A DNA stretch of 64,000 nucleotides from an uncultured Desulfovibrio sp. (GCA_913063155.1 CAJXYU010000008.1:62001-126000); one strand, 5' to 3'; counted from the stretch's first letter, positions 1 through 9,283 are shown. The notes: generated by a model from the sequence alone, not told the origin. Program-made: numbers and translations.

Positions 1-2
1 CA

Positions 3-425
3 GTGTCCCGGTGCGCGGCTGTATTCACGGCCTTCCTGGGCGGCTGGCTCACGGACAGGATGGGCGTCAAACCGGTCATGACCGTGTATTTCGCAATCTG
101 CGGCCTGGCCACCGTCCTGCTGGGAGCCGCAAAAGGCCCGCTGCTGGTGGCGGCGGTCATACTCCAACCCGTGTGCACGGTGCTGTTCTTCCCGGCTGGC
201 TTCACCCTGCTCGCCAAAATGTTCAACCCCCGGGAACGCAACGCGGCCCTTGCATTCCTCGGGCCGACCAATGCCGTCTTCGGGGTGGGGCTCATGCCCT
301 GGGTGCTGGGCATACTCGGAGAACAAGGTGAATTCGCCACCGGATTCATCTTTCAGGGAGCAGGATGTCTGCTGCTCCTGCTTTTGGTGCCGTTGCTGCC
401 CGGAGAAGAAAATCCAAACCGATAA
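3..425 (+). CDS. MFS transporter, C-terminal part (cut by window start)
   Basis: The window opens inside this gene, so only about the last 140 residues are seen and the GTG at base 3 is not taken as the start. The fragment is strongly hydrophobic, with about four membrane segments. Near its beginning is GGWLTDRMGVKP, the major-facilitator motif A (G-x-x-x-D-R-x-G), which with this little sequence left must be the loop 8-9 copy. The substrate cannot be told. The stop is followed by 183 bases before the AraC gene, which could control it, but that is only a guess from position. Confidence 0.8.
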   Translation: MSRCAAVFTAFLGGWLTDRMGVKPVMTVYFAICGLATVLLGAAKGPLLVAAVILQPVCTVLFFPAGFTLLAKMFNPRERNAALAFLGPTNAVFGVGLMPWVLGILGEQGEFATGFIFQGAGCLLLLLLVPLLPGEENPNR

Positions 426-608
426 TTTACCGAACATTCACCATAAGCACTGTATGACGGCACAAGGCCAGCAGTTTTTCGCCGGCATCGGGCGTCATTT
501 TATTCGCATGTATTCCGAAGAGATACACGAGCACCCACCGATCTTTTCATACACGCCCCTTTCCAAGCCGTATTTCCTGGCCTATGATTATGGACACGGA
601 GAAAGCGC
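426..608. other. Intergenic region before the AraC gene
   Basis: No gene is visible. The stretch is more AT-rich than its neighbours and presumably carries the promoter of the AraC gene, preceded by AGAAAGCGC just before its ATG. No convincing terminator for the upstream MFS gene was recognised. Confidence 0.4.
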
Positions 609-1457
609 ATGAAGCACGGCAAAAGTCAGGAAACAGCCTCGTACAGGAAGGTACCCTTCATCGGAGGCAGTGTGGAAATGTTGCGGGCCCACTATGTGAC
701 CCAAACATTTTCCAGGCATTTCCACGAAGAATATGCCGTGGGCTTCATCGAGCAGGGGGCCATGGGATTCCGCTATCGGGGGGCCGATCTGGTCGCCTCC
801 AGGGGAACCATCAACCTTGTGGTTCCGGGCGAGGCGCACGACGGCCACGCGGCAACACAGGGAGGCTGGGTCTACCGCATGTTCTATCTACCGCCCGAAG
901 TCCTTCAGTTGGCGGCCCGCGAGTTACGACCCGACGCAGGCCAGCCTCATTTCCGCAAGGGGGTGCTGGAAGACGGCGCCCTGGGCCGCGCCATCCGCGA
1001 AACGCACATGATCCTGGAGCAGGGAAACGCCTCTTCCCTGGAGCAACAGACCCGACTGCTGCGACTGCTCGTGAACTGGATCAACCGGCACGGCGAGGAA
1101 CGGCCCGGTTGGCCAGGGCTGGGCAACGAACACCGCGCCGTGCGTCTGGCCCGGGAGTATATGCAGGACAATCCGGCCGAGGATGTCGGTCTGGACACCC
1201 TGGCCAGACTGGGCAATCTCAGCCCGTTTCATTTTCTTCGCGTCTTTGAACGCGATCTGGGCATCACGCCCCACGCCTATCTGATGCAAGCCAGGGTCAA
1301 CAGAGCCAAGAAACTTCTGGCCGGCTCCCTGCGGTTGGCAGACGTGGCCGCCGAGTGCGGTTTTTCCGACCAAAGCCACCTGACCCGCCTGTTCCGCCGC
1401 CAGTTCGGCATCACACCCGGCAAATACCGCAACTTTATTCAAAACACTTCGGACTGA
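609..1457 (+). CDS. AraC family transcriptional regulator
   Basis: This 282-residue protein has the standard AraC layout. The N-terminal half is a cupin-like sensing domain with the histidine-rich segment HFHEEYAVG and a later PGEAHDGH motif. The last 100 residues carry two helix-turn-helix units (around LDTLARLGNLSPFHFLRVF and VAAECGFSDQSHLTRLFRR), ending in the usual GITPGKYR. Length is normal for the family. It lies 34 bases upstream of an EamA exporter in the same direction, so it probably controls that transporter. The ligand is unknown; amino acids or related metabolites are typical for AraC/EamA pairs. Confidence 0.9.
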   Translation: MKHGKSQETASYRKVPFIGGSVEMLRAHYVTQTFSRHFHEEYAVGFIEQGAMGFRYRGADLVASRGTINLVVPGEAHDGHAATQGGWVYRMFYLPPEVLQLAARELRPDAGQPHFRKGVLEDGALGRAIRETHMILEQGNASSLEQQTRLLRLLVNWINRHGEERPGWPGLGNEHRAVRLAREYMQDNPAEDVGLDTLARLGNLSPFHFLRVFERDLGITPHAYLMQARVNRAKKLLAGSLRLADVAAECGFSDQSHLTRLFRRQFGITPGKYRNFIQNTSD

Positions 1458-1491
1458 AGCGCACTAGCCTTGATTCCTCAAAGGAGGAATC

Positions 1492-2403
1492 ATGTTCAAA
1501 GCATGTCTGAATCTGTCTCTGGCAATGGTCATCGTCGGCAGCTCCGTGGTCGCCGGCAAGATCATGGTGGACCAGTTGCCGGTTTTTTTCGCATCCATGC
1601 TGCGTTTCGTGCTGGCCCTGGCCCTGCTGCTGCCCATCCTGTACCTACGCGAAGGAGGCTTTCCGCAGCTCTCGAAAAGAAGCTGGGGCGTACTCTGCCT
1701 GCAGGCCCTGTGCGGTTCGTTCCTGTTCACCGTCTTCCTGCTCTACGGTCTGCGGCTGACCAGCCCGGCATCGGCAGGAATCATCACCAGCACCACCCCG
1801 GCCTGCATGGGCATCCTCGGCTGGATTTTCTGGCGCGATAAACCTTCATTCCGGGTTCTGGGAGGCATCCTGCTTTCCGTTGCGGGAATCATGGTCCTGA
1901 ACATGGTGGGACAATCGGACGGAGGCGGCTCAAACTTTCTCGGCAACCTCCTGGTGTTGGCCGCCGTGGTAGCCGAAGCTCTCTTTCTGCTGTTGCGCAA
2001 GTGGGTGCCCGAGCCCATGTCACCGCTGGCCGCAGCCACCGTGGTGTCCCTCTTCGGCCTGATCTGGTTCCTGCCCGCCGGACTTTACGAGATGTTCACT
2101 ACGGATTTGTCCGCAGTCTCCCCGGTCGGGTGGTGGGCGGTGGGTTATTACGGCGTATTCGTCACGGTCCTGGCCTACCTGTTCTGGTTCGCGGGCATCG
2201 TCTCGGTTCCCGCGCCCATAGCCGGGGTGTTCACCGGCATCATGCCCCTTTCAGCCGTCATTCTCTCGGCCCTTGTCCTGGGTGAGCAGCTGCAGTGGAC
2301 GCATTACGTGGGCTGTTTATGCGTATTGGCGGGCATTGCGCTCATTTCCGGAATTCGGCCCAGAAAGCAGGTTGCATATGCCTCCGGCGGGCAAGGGGGA
2401 TAA
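1492..2403 (+). CDS. DMT superfamily (EamA) transporter
   Basis: This 303-residue inner-membrane protein has about ten hydrophobic segments arranged as two EamA repeats, each ending in a GE-rich loop (for example LVLGEQLQWTHYVG near the C-terminus). A strong Shine-Dalgarno (AAAGGAGG) sits just before the ATG. It probably exports a metabolite or amino acid under control of the adjacent AraC protein. The substrate cannot be inferred. A second EamA protein lies at 40876-41745 but is not a close copy. Confidence 0.88.
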   Translation: MFKACLNLSLAMVIVGSSVVAGKIMVDQLPVFFASMLRFVLALALLLPILYLREGGFPQLSKRSWGVLCLQALCGSFLFTVFLLYGLRLTSPASAGIITSTTPACMGILGWIFWRDKPSFRVLGGILLSVAGIMVLNMVGQSDGGGSNFLGNLLVLAAVVAEALFLLLRKWVPEPMSPLAAATVVSLFGLIWFLPAGLYEMFTTDLSAVSPVGWWAVGYYGVFVTVLAYLFWFAGIVSVPAPIAGVFTGIMPLSAVILSALVLGEQLQWTHYVGCLCVLAGIALISGIRPRKQVAYASGGQGG

Positions 2404-2424
2404 TCTCCCCTGCATCCCCTGGTG

Positions 2425-2472
2425 TGCGTACGGATTTTGTCTTCGCTACGCTCTGCACCAAATCCGTACGCA
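2425..2472. repeat. 13-bp perfect inverted repeat beside a G8 run
   Basis: TGCGTACGGATTT at 2425-2437 is repeated in reverse complement at 2460-2472 with a 22-base loop, and a run of eight G follows. It lies just after the EamA stop codon. There is no T-run, so it is not a normal intrinsic terminator; it may stabilise the mRNA end or be an operator or a small mobile-element end. Confidence 0.6.
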
Positions 2473-2520
2473 GGGGGGGGCACACCATAAGGCTGTTCAG
2501 GGCGATCAAGCACACGATGT

Positions 2521-2574
2521 AAAAAAAGCCGGTCCGCAGCGTATTATCAAATACGTGTGAAACCGGCTTTTTTG
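2521..2574. terminator. Bidirectional intrinsic terminator
   Basis: AAAAAAAGCCGGT and ACCGGCTTTTTT form a stem with A/T runs on both sides. It lies between the convergent EamA (plus) and TatD (minus) genes and should stop transcription from either side. Confidence 0.85.
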
Positions 2575-2596
2575 AAACAACGAAATAATCGGGCCG

Positions 2597-3430
2597 TTAT
2601 AGGCAGCCTTCATCCAGTCGAAAAAACCTGCGGGCGTTTTCCGCCAGCATGCGCCAGATGTCCGTGAGGCGAATGCCTTTGAGGAGTGCGACCTTTTCAG
2701 CAGTGAAGACCACATAGGCTGGCTCGTTGCGTTTCCCGCGCCACGGCTCGGGCGTCAGGTACGGGCAGTCGGTCTCCACCATCATACGATCCAGGGGCAG
2801 TTGGGAAACTGCGGCATGCAGATCGTGATTGGCCTTGAAGGTCACCGGTCCGGGCAGGGAAATGAACCAGCCGTTGGCCAGGATGGCCTTGGCTTCCTCG
2901 GCATTGCCGCCAAAGCAGTGCCAGAGCACCGGGTAATCCTTGAAGCCTTCTTCCTCCAAAATCGCCATGGTGTCGTCATGGGCGTCCCGGGAATGGATGA
3001 CCACGGGCAGGTCAAGTTCGCGGGCCAGATGAAGCTGCTTACGAAACGCCTTCCGCTGGACGTCGTGGTCCACCTTGTCCCAGTAGAAATCCAGACCGAT
3101 TTCGCCCAGGGCCTTGAGCCGGGGCTCGGTCTTGAATTGCTCGCGCATACGGTCCAGAGCGCCGTTGGAGCACTGATGGGCGTCATTGGGATGCACGCCC
3201 AGAATGAAAAAGACCTCGGGATGACCGTCAAAAAGACGCCGCCCGGCCTCGAAGGCCTCCGGCCCCAGGAAGACGTTGCCGATGGAGGCAATGCCGCACT
3301 CCCCGGCCCGGGCCAGGATCTCTTCCCGGTCCTCGTCGAAATCATCCAGATCCAGATGGGCGTGGGTCTCCACTCCGATGGGAGCCAGCTCCAACGTCTG
3401 CGGTTCTCTGCGGTTCTTTTTCTTTCCCAA
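2597..3430 (-). CDS. TatD family metal-dependent hydrolase / DNase
   Basis: This 277-residue TIM-barrel hydrolase shows the family motifs in order: ETHAHLD near residue 21 (metal-binding His pair), GEIGLDFYW in the middle, VIHSRDA, LWHCFGG and ETDCPYLTP (catalytic Asp) towards the end. Family members are 3'-5' exonucleases or related phosphoesterases using two divalent metals in the cytoplasm. There is an unusually basic N-terminal leader (MGKKKNRR). It sits 29 bases downstream of cysS and is probably co-transcribed with it. Confidence 0.93.
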   Translation of the reverse strand: MGKKKNRREPQTLELAPIGVETHAHLDLDDFDEDREEILARAGECGIASIGNVFLGPEAFEAGRRLFDGHPEVFFILGVHPNDAHQCSNGALDRMREQFKTEPRLKALGEIGLDFYWDKVDHDVQRKAFRKQLHLARELDLPVVIHSRDAHDDTMAILEEEGFKDYPVLWHCFGGNAEEAKAILANGWFISLPGPVTFKANHDLHAAVSQLPLDRMMVETDCPYLTPEPWRGKRNEPAYVVFTAEKVALLKGIRLTDIWRMLAENARRFFRLDEGCL

Positions 3431-3459
3431 AGCGTTTCTTCCTAAAAGCCGTCAGCAGC

Positions 3460-4917
3460 CTAGGCGACATCCCAAGTGGCGCCCTGCGGCGTATCTTTCA
3501 CTTCCACGCCCATGGCTGCCAGTTCATCACGAATCTCATCGGAACGGGCAAAATCCTTGTTCTTGCGGGCTTCCCGGCGTTCATCCAACTTGGCCTGAAC
3601 CGCAGCCGGATCGATCTCCTTGCGGGCGGCGCGGCTGTCGCGCAACTCGGTCAGGAACTCCCCGGCGTCGCGCCCGAACACACCCAGCACTTCAGCCCAC
3701 CCGGCAACGGCCTTGCGGATACGCTCCCAGAGGTCGCGCGCGCCTTCGGCCTTGCGCAGATTCTTGTCTTCGGCAATTCGGCCCGCCAGACGGATGGCGT
3801 TGAACAGCTGGCCCATGGCCCCGGCCGTGTTCATGTCATCTTCCATGGCCTCGGCCCACTTGGCTTCGATCTCGTCCATTTCCTTACTCAGTTCCTCGGG
3901 GAATGGAGACTTCTTCCACTTGGACTTCCGCAACTCCTGACCAATCTGGGCCAGCGCGGCGTAAATTCGCTTGATGCCCTTTTCCGCCTCTTCCAGGGCC
4001 TCGAAGGAGAAATCCAGGGGACTGCGGTAATGCATGGTCAACAGGAAATAGCGCAGGGTCTCGGGCAAGAACTGGTTCAGGATGTCACGGATGGTGAAAA
4101 AGTTGCCCAGGGATTTGGACATCTTTTCGGAATTGATCTGCACAAAGCCGTTGTGCACCCAAAAATTTGCAAAAGGTTTGCCCGTGGCCGCCTCGGACTG
4201 GGCGATCTCGTTCTCGTGGTGGGGGAAGGACAGATCCTGACCGCCGCCGTGAATATCCAAGGGCAGAGACGAATATTTTTCGGACATGGCCGAGCACTCC
4301 AGGTGCCAGCCGGGACGACCCGGTCCCCAAGGACTTTCCCAGGAAGGCTCGCCCGGCTTGGCCGATTTCCACAGGGTAAAATCCAGGGGGTCTTCCTTGA
4401 GCTCGCCCGGCTCAATGCGTGCGCCGGACTCCAGCTCGTCGATGTTGCGGCCGGAGAGTTTGCCGTAACCCTCGAAGGTCCGTACGCGAAAATAGACATC
4501 GCCGTTGCCCGCGGCATAGGCATGCCCCTTTTCGATGAGCTGCTCGGTGAGCCGGATCATCTCGGGAATGTGCTCGGTGCACTTGGGTTCCACGTCGACG
4601 CGAAGCACGTTGAGCCGGTCCATGTCCACGTAGAACTCATTGATGAACTGCTCGGCGATCTCGGAGGATTCCTTGCCCAGTTCATTGGCGCGTTTGATGA
4701 TCTTGTCGTCAATGTCCGTGAAATTGCGCATGTAATTGACTTCATAGCCCTTGCTGCGCAGGTAGCGGGAGAGCACGTCGAAGGCCACGTAGCAACGGGC
4801 ATGGCCAATGTGGCAGAGGTCGTAGGCGGTTATGCCGCAGACATACATGTTGACCTTGTTATCGTTCTGGGGTTGGAATTCCTGCTTTTTCCGTGCAAGG
4901 GTATTGTACAGTCTCAT
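3460..4917 (-). CDS. cysS: Cysteine--tRNA ligase
   Basis: This 485-residue class I aminoacyl-tRNA synthetase charges tRNA-Cys. The zinc ligand Cys27 lies in MYVCGIT, the HIGH signature is HIGH at 36-39, the second zinc site includes ECSAMS and the FPHHENEIAQSEA segment, and the KMSKSLGNF loop is present. The C-terminal helical anticodon-binding region is complete, ending with the usual VKDTPQGATW. Length is typical. It lies in the minus-strand run of housekeeping genes between a membrane protein and tatD. Confidence 0.98.
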   Translation of the reverse strand: MRLYNTLARKKQEFQPQNDNKVNMYVCGITAYDLCHIGHARCYVAFDVLSRYLRSKGYEVNYMRNFTDIDDKIIKRANELGKESSEIAEQFINEFYVDMDRLNVLRVDVEPKCTEHIPEMIRLTEQLIEKGHAYAAGNGDVYFRVRTFEGYGKLSGRNIDELESGARIEPGELKEDPLDFTLWKSAKPGEPSWESPWGPGRPGWHLECSAMSEKYSSLPLDIHGGGQDLSFPHHENEIAQSEAATGKPFANFWVHNGFVQINSEKMSKSLGNFFTIRDILNQFLPETLRYFLLTMHYRSPLDFSFEALEEAEKGIKRIYAALAQIGQELRKSKWKKSPFPEELSKEMDEIEAKWAEAMEDDMNTAGAMGQLFNAIRLAGRIAEDKNLRKAEGARDLWERIRKAVAGWAEVLGVFGRDAGEFLTELRDSRAARKEIDPAAVQAKLDERREARKNKDFARSDEIRDELAAMGVEVKDTPQGATWDVA

Positions 4918-4952
4918 TATTCTGCTCCAGATATGATTGCTTGGGAATCTCT

Positions 4953-5846
4953 CTACTGGTTGCCGTCAACAGGGTGCGTCTCCACGGTGAGATCCAGCAG
5001 CCTGATACTTTCAAACACGTCCCGCCCCATAAAGAAATAAAGCCAGGGCACGGGCTCTTCCGGGGTTGCCCGGACCACGATGGCTTCGGGAGCGTTCACG
5101 AAGGTCCCCAGCCCCTGGAAGGCCTTCACGGCTTGTTCATTGTCGGCGGCGTCGGCCCCATTGACCAAGGCACGCACTTCATCGGACAGGAAGTCCCGGG
5201 CCTGCTGTCGACTCAGGTCCCGATGCAGGGCGTAAACCTCAAGGATACGGTCCATGAGTCCACTGTCTGCAAAGGTCAGATCAAAGCCCTTGATTTGCAA
5301 ACCCACCAGGCTTTCCGGCCGGAAATCATCCAGGTTCAGGTTGCCGAACCCGCCGCTGAAATGAAGCCTGCCAAGGTCCGGGGAATCAAAGGTGAAACTC
5401 CTGATGTTCAGGGCGTTGTTGCCCGGATCAAAAACATAGTCAAGACCGCAGTCGCCCTGGAGTTCCACCATACCCAACTCCTGAAACAGGCTGGCCAGCG
5501 GGCCCAGGTGGGTGGAGTCCACGGGCAGGACAACGCCCTTGGCCAGGACGCTCATGGAATGCGGGATGCCGTGCCTTTGGTCGAAATCGGAAAAGATCAC
5601 CTTGTCCGCGAAAATCCGCTCGGCTCCCCGTTTGAGGTCCACTTCCGTAAGGGTGACCCGCGCCTTGGTGACCTCCACGTCGAGCCTGGAGTAGTTCAGT
5701 TCCAGACCGGGCACTTTTTCCACTGCCTCCTGCAGGCCCTTTTCCACGGTATCGTGCACGTACCACTGCATGCCCGCATAGAACAGGACCATGAACAGGA
5801 CGAATCCCACAAGAAATTTCGAAATGAGAGGGAGCCACTTGGTCAC
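4953..5846 (-). CDS. Membrane-anchored protein, AsmA-like N-terminus, function unknown
   Basis: This 297-residue protein starts with a single uncleaved-looking membrane segment (about residues 9-27, rich in F, L and V) followed by a long periplasmic part. The first 200 residues alternate beta-like segments (LDVEVTKARVTL, IFADKVIFSD, ALNIRSFTFDS) in the way of AsmA/DUF748 proteins. The C-terminal third is more helical. I do not recognise the family firmly. It is one base from the end of ispDF and upstream of cysS, so it is probably co-transcribed with housekeeping genes and may act in the envelope. Confidence 0.75.
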   Translation of the reverse strand: MTKWLPLISKFLVGFVLFMVLFYAGMQWYVHDTVEKGLQEAVEKVPGLELNYSRLDVEVTKARVTLTEVDLKRGAERIFADKVIFSDFDQRHGIPHSMSVLAKGVVLPVDSTHLGPLASLFQELGMVELQGDCGLDYVFDPGNNALNIRSFTFDSPDLGRLHFSGGFGNLNLDDFRPESLVGLQIKGFDLTFADSGLMDRILEVYALHRDLSRQQARDFLSDEVRALVNGADAADNEQAVKAFQGLGTFVNAPEAIVVRATPEEPVPWLYFFMGRDVFESIRLLDLTVETHPVDGNQ

Positions 5847-5847
5847 G

Positions 5848-7038
5848 TCACATCTCCCTGAGGGCGGTCACACAGGCCACGGCCTTGACGCCCTTTTTCT
5901 CGCCCGTGAACCCGAGCTTCTCTTCGGTGGTGGCCTTGAAGTTGACCTGGGGCGGCTCCAGGGCCAGCAATCGGACGATGTTCTTGGTGATCTGATCGGC
6001 GTGAGGCGCGAGCCTGGGTACCTGGGCGATGACGGTCAGGTCCGCATGGACAATGCGCACCCCGGCCTTGTCGGCCATGACCAACACCTCGCGCAGAAGA
6101 ATGGAACTGTCCACTCCTTCCCAGCACGGATCCGTGTCCGGAAAGTGCCTGCCGATGTCGCCGCCTCCCACGCAGCCGAGGATGGCATCCATGAGGGCGT
6201 GCAGCAGTACGTCGCCGTCCGAGTGCGCCTTGATCTGCGGAGCCCCGGCAATGGGTACGCCGCCCAGCACCATGGGCCGGTCGCCACCGTAACGGTGAAC
6301 GTCGTACCCCCAGCCCGTGCAGGGAACCTGCACCTTTTGACGCTTGAGCACTGCCAGGTCCCCGGGGGTGGTGATCTTGCTGTTTCCAGCCTCGCCCGGA
6401 ACGATCCGGACCTCGGCCAGACGCTCCACCATGGAGGCGTCGTCGGTCACGTCCCAGCCTTCCGCCTCGGCCCTGGCGTGGGCTTCGCGCAAGATATCGA
6501 GCATGAAGGCCTGCGGCGTCTGCACGGCGCGCAGCTCGGAGCGAGTCAAAGTCTCGGTGACCACGAGCCCGTCCACCTTCTTGACGGTGTCCGTGACTTC
6601 GATGGCGGGGATCACGCCCTGCGCCCCCTGCTCCAGGGCGTCCACCAGGGACTGGACCATGGCGGCAGAGGCAAACGGCCGGGCCGAGTCATGGACCAGT
6701 ACGGCGTCGCACTCCCGTGGCAGGGCCTCCAAACCATGGCGCACGGAATCCTGGCGGCGTTCGCCGCCCGCAACCACGTCGAAACGCAGCCCGAGATCGT
6801 CGGTCTTGAACAGGTCCTTGACCGTGCGGCGCATACGCTTGAGATCCGCTTCCGGGAAGACGAAAACAATGCCCTTGAGGGCCGCAATGCGCGAAAGGGT
6901 GCGGGCCGAATGCCAGAACAGGGGCACGCCCTTGTATTCGATGTACTGCTTGCGTACATCCAGGCTGGCCCCGCTCAGGCGGGAACCACTGCCTGCGGCC
7001 AGGAGAACGGCCCAGGTTTCCTCAAGTCTGCGTTTCAT
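5848..7038 (-). CDS. ispDF: Bifunctional IspD/IspF enzyme (MEP cytidylyltransferase / MEcPP synthase)
   Basis: This fused enzyme carries out two non-consecutive steps of the non-mevalonate isoprenoid pathway. The IspD half (about 1-230) has the nucleotide-binding LLAAGSGSRL, VHDSARPF and TPQAF motifs. The IspF half (about 238-396) has GYDVHR with the zinc Asp/His, SDGDVLLHALMDA, GRHFPDTD and the CMP-contact KATTEEKLGF. The ATG at 7038 is preferred over an in-frame start 36 bases further up because AGGAAG lies five bases before it. Fusions of these two enzymes are typical of delta- and alpha-proteobacterial lineages. The gene lies just downstream of rnpB. Confidence 0.97.
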   Translation of the reverse strand: MKRRLEETWAVLLAAGSGSRLSGASLDVRKQYIEYKGVPLFWHSARTLSRIAALKGIVFVFPEADLKRMRRTVKDLFKTDDLGLRFDVVAGGERRQDSVRHGLEALPRECDAVLVHDSARPFASAAMVQSLVDALEQGAQGVIPAIEVTDTVKKVDGLVVTETLTRSELRAVQTPQAFMLDILREAHARAEAEGWDVTDDASMVERLAEVRIVPGEAGNSKITTPGDLAVLKRQKVQVPCTGWGYDVHRYGGDRPMVLGGVPIAGAPQIKAHSDGDVLLHALMDAILGCVGGGDIGRHFPDTDPCWEGVDSSILLREVLVMADKAGVRIVHADLTVIAQVPRLAPHADQITKNIVRLLALEPPQVNFKATTEEKLGFTGEKKGVKAVACVTALREM

Positions 7039-7106
7039 GCGTCTTCCTGAATGAAGCCGCACCGGGAGGTCCACGGCGGAACCTCCCGGCAGCGGGATGT
7101 ATCAAG

Positions 7107-7465
7107 GACGGAGCCGGACATAAGCCGGGTTCTGTTCCCCATACGGGGCGGTCATCATTCCTCTAGGGCGACGGTTACCCGCCGCCTCAAGCAACCTACC
7201 CGAAAGTATCGGCCGGGCCGGCCTCAAACACTTTCCTATTTGGTCTTGCTCCGGACGGGGCTTGCCTGGCCGGGCATGTCACCACACCCGCCGGTGGGCT
7301 CTTACCCCACCCTTTCACCCTTACCTCCGAAAACCGGAGGCGGTCTACTCTCTGTTGCGCTTTCCGGGGATCGCTCCCCCTGGGAGTTACCCAGCGTCCT
7401 GCCCTGTGGAGCCCGGACTTTCCTCCCCGACCCTGCGGCCGCGGCGATGACCCGTCCGACTCCGT
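7107..7465 (-). ncRNA. rnpB: RNase P RNA, bacterial type A
   Basis: Read on the minus strand, the region contains the conserved GAGGAAAGTCCGGGCTCC box near its 5' end and CAGAACCCGGCTTATG near its 3' end. The two ends pair as helix P1: GGAGTCGGAC at 7463-7454 with GTCCGGCTCC at 7119-7110. About 355 nt fits type A. This is the catalytic RNA that removes 5' leaders from pre-tRNAs. It lies between the zinc-ribbon protein gene and ispDF. End points are set by P1 and may be off by a few bases. Confidence 0.96.
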
Positions 7466-7509
7466 ATCTTTATCTAATCACTGCCGACCATGCGGTCAAA
7501 GCCCGAAGG

Positions 7510-8244
7510 TTACTTGACCTTGGCGGCCTCGGGAATGTGCTCTTTCCAGTAAATGAGGCGCTGGCAGTTGGGGCAGCTCAGAATCTGCTGGCCCTTTTGC
7601 AGATCGATGTAATTCTGGGGCGGAATCATGATGTTGCAACCGCAACACACGCCTTCCTCCACAGCCACGATGACCGGATTCTCCAGACGGGAACGGATGA
7701 ATTCATAACGGCCGAGAATCGGCGGCGGAACAACCTTGCAGGCCTTGCTGCGCTTTTTGTTCAGGCCTTCCAGGGCCTTTTCCGCCTCGCCCACGCGTTC
7801 ATCCAGAGTGGCCTTCTTGGCGTCGAACTCTTCCTTGACACCCGAGACTTCCTCTTCCAGGGCTTCCATGGCCGCGCTCTGGCGAAGCAATTCTTCCTTG
7901 ACGGCGGTGCTTTCGTCCTCGCGGATGCGATTCAGCTTTTCCAGGCTGTCCATCTCACGCATCATCGCGTGATATTCCTTGGTGTTGCTGGCCATCATGA
8001 GCTTGTTCTTGCTCTTCTTGATCTTGGCGTCGTCCTCGTCGATCTCCACGCCCAGCTTTTTCTGCTGCTGCTTAAGGATGTCGAGCTTTTCCTGCACCTG
8101 GGCCTTGCGGTCAGCAAGACTCTGCAGCTTGTCCTCAAGGGCCTTGAGCTCGCGCGGAGCAGCGTCCAGTTCCTGCTGGAGGATAATGATCTCATCATCC
8201 ACCCTCTGCAGGACGACCAGCTGTTCGATCTGCTTTTGATACAT
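7510..8244 (-). CDS. Coiled-coil protein with C-terminal C4 zinc ribbon
   Basis: This 244-residue protein is almost wholly helical coiled coil from residue 1 to about 175 (repeated Leu/Lys/Glu heptads). It ends in a zinc ribbon with CCGCNIMIPP and LSCPNCQRL, supplying four cysteines in two pairs. This is the CT398-like/DUF164 (zf-RING_7) family, conserved in many bacteria and placed by structural work near RNA, export or flagellar functions, but without a settled role. A GAGAGG site precedes the ATG. It sits between the Nif3-like gene and rnpB. Confidence 0.88.
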   Translation of the reverse strand: MYQKQIEQLVVLQRVDDEIIILQQELDAAPRELKALEDKLQSLADRKAQVQEKLDILKQQQKKLGVEIDEDDAKIKKSKNKLMMASNTKEYHAMMREMDSLEKLNRIREDESTAVKEELLRQSAAMEALEEEVSGVKEEFDAKKATLDERVGEAEKALEGLNKKRSKACKVVPPPILGRYEFIRSRLENPVIVAVEEGVCCGCNIMIPPQNYIDLQKGQQILSCPNCQRLIYWKEHIPEAAKVK

Positions 8245-8278
8245 CGCTTAACCTCTCTACTATAATTACTAAATTTGA

Positions 8279-9283
8279 TTACCTTGAACGTATATGAAAC
8301 CCGAAGGGCTCGGTCCCCTCAAAGAACCTCACCTGCACGTCGGATCCCTCCAGCTCTGCGCCGAGTTCACCGGCGAACAGACGCATCATCTCTTCTTCCA
8401 GGGCAAAGTGCCCCACGTCCACCACGCAAATCCCGGTTTCCACGGCGGGATGGTATTTCATGTCCCCGGTGATGAACACATCGGCTCCGGCTCCGGCCGC
8501 CTGGTCCAGCAGCGAGGCCCCCGAACCGCCGCAATAAGCCACGGTGTTCACGATTTGCGGAGGTCTGCCGCAGACCGTGAACACGTCGCGATCCACCAGA
8601 CTTTCCAGCTCGGACATGAACGCGTCCCAAGCCATGGGTTCGGGCAACTCGCCCACCTGACCGAAGCCCACGGAAGCCTCGGGGGCCTCCAGGGCACGGA
8701 TGTAATATTCGGGGCGCTCCCCCATGTCGAACTCGATGGCGCCGGACAGGGAAGGCCAGATGTCACGGTCGCAAACCAGGCGAACCTCGCCCGCAGCGCT
8801 CTGCCCGATGCTGTGCACGCCTTCCCTGCCGGCCCACAGTTCCGCCTCTTCGCGGGTGAGGGGACGCCGGGCATGGAAGGACACCTCCATGGGCGTGAAG
8901 ACATGGGCCGATTCCACGAACCGGGTGTCGGAAAGCCCCAAGCGGCTGCCCAGCCAGAAAGCCGGACCGGACGGACGGCAGTCCAGGGAGGTGTGGGCCG
9001 CATAGAGCCACACACCGGCCTTCATGATCATACGCAACACGTCGGTATAGCCTCCGCCCACGGGCGGCTTGGCCTTCATGTACAAAGGGTGATGCGTGAC
9101 GATGGCCTGAGCGCCCCAATCGAGGCACCGACCGACCATTTCCGGGGTAGGCTCCAGGCAGACCGCAACCTTGTCGCAGCTTTTCGCCTCCCCGGCCACC
9201 TGAAGGCCGGAATTATCCCAGGAACTTTGGTATTCCTCGGGAGCGAGCTTTTTGATGATGAGAAATAAATCTTGAGATTTCAT
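8279..9283 (-). CDS. Nif3-like dinuclear metal centre protein
   Basis: This 334-residue protein belongs to the Nif3/YqfO (GTP cyclohydrolase I type 2 homologue) family. Conserved metal-site segments are WDNSGLQVAG at the start, THHPL, AAHTSLDC, then TGDMKYH and VGHFALEE in the C-terminal part. Between the two conserved halves lies an insert of roughly 100 residues like the PII-like insert of YqfO, so it is the long form. The family forms toroidal hexamers; its biochemical role is unsettled. It lies 34 bases upstream of the zinc-ribbon gene, a pairing common in related bacteria. Confidence 0.93.
   Translation of the reverse strand: MKSQDLFLIIKKLAPEEYQSSWDNSGLQVAGEAKSCDKVAVCLEPTPEMVGRCLDWGAQAIVTHHPLYMKAKPPVGGGYTDVLRMIMKAGVWLYAAHTSLDCRPSGPAFWLGSRLGLSDTRFVESAHVFTPMEVSFHARRPLTREEAELWAGREGVHSIGQSAAGEVRLVCDRDIWPSLSGAIEFDMGERPEYYIRALEAPEASVGFGQVGELPEPMAWDAFMSELESLVDRDVFTVCGRPPQIVNTVAYCGGSGASLLDQAAGAGADVFITGDMKYHPAVETGICVVDVGHFALEEEMMRLFAGELGAELEGSDVQVRFFEGTEPFGFHIRSR

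Noticed and set aside
4030-5040. Long plus-strand frame of 336 codons
   Set aside because: It is antisense to cysS, which has all its catalytic motifs; the product is low-complexity and unlike any family.
7051-8265. 404-codon plus-strand frame
   Set aside because: It runs through the RNase P RNA and antisense to the zinc-ribbon protein.
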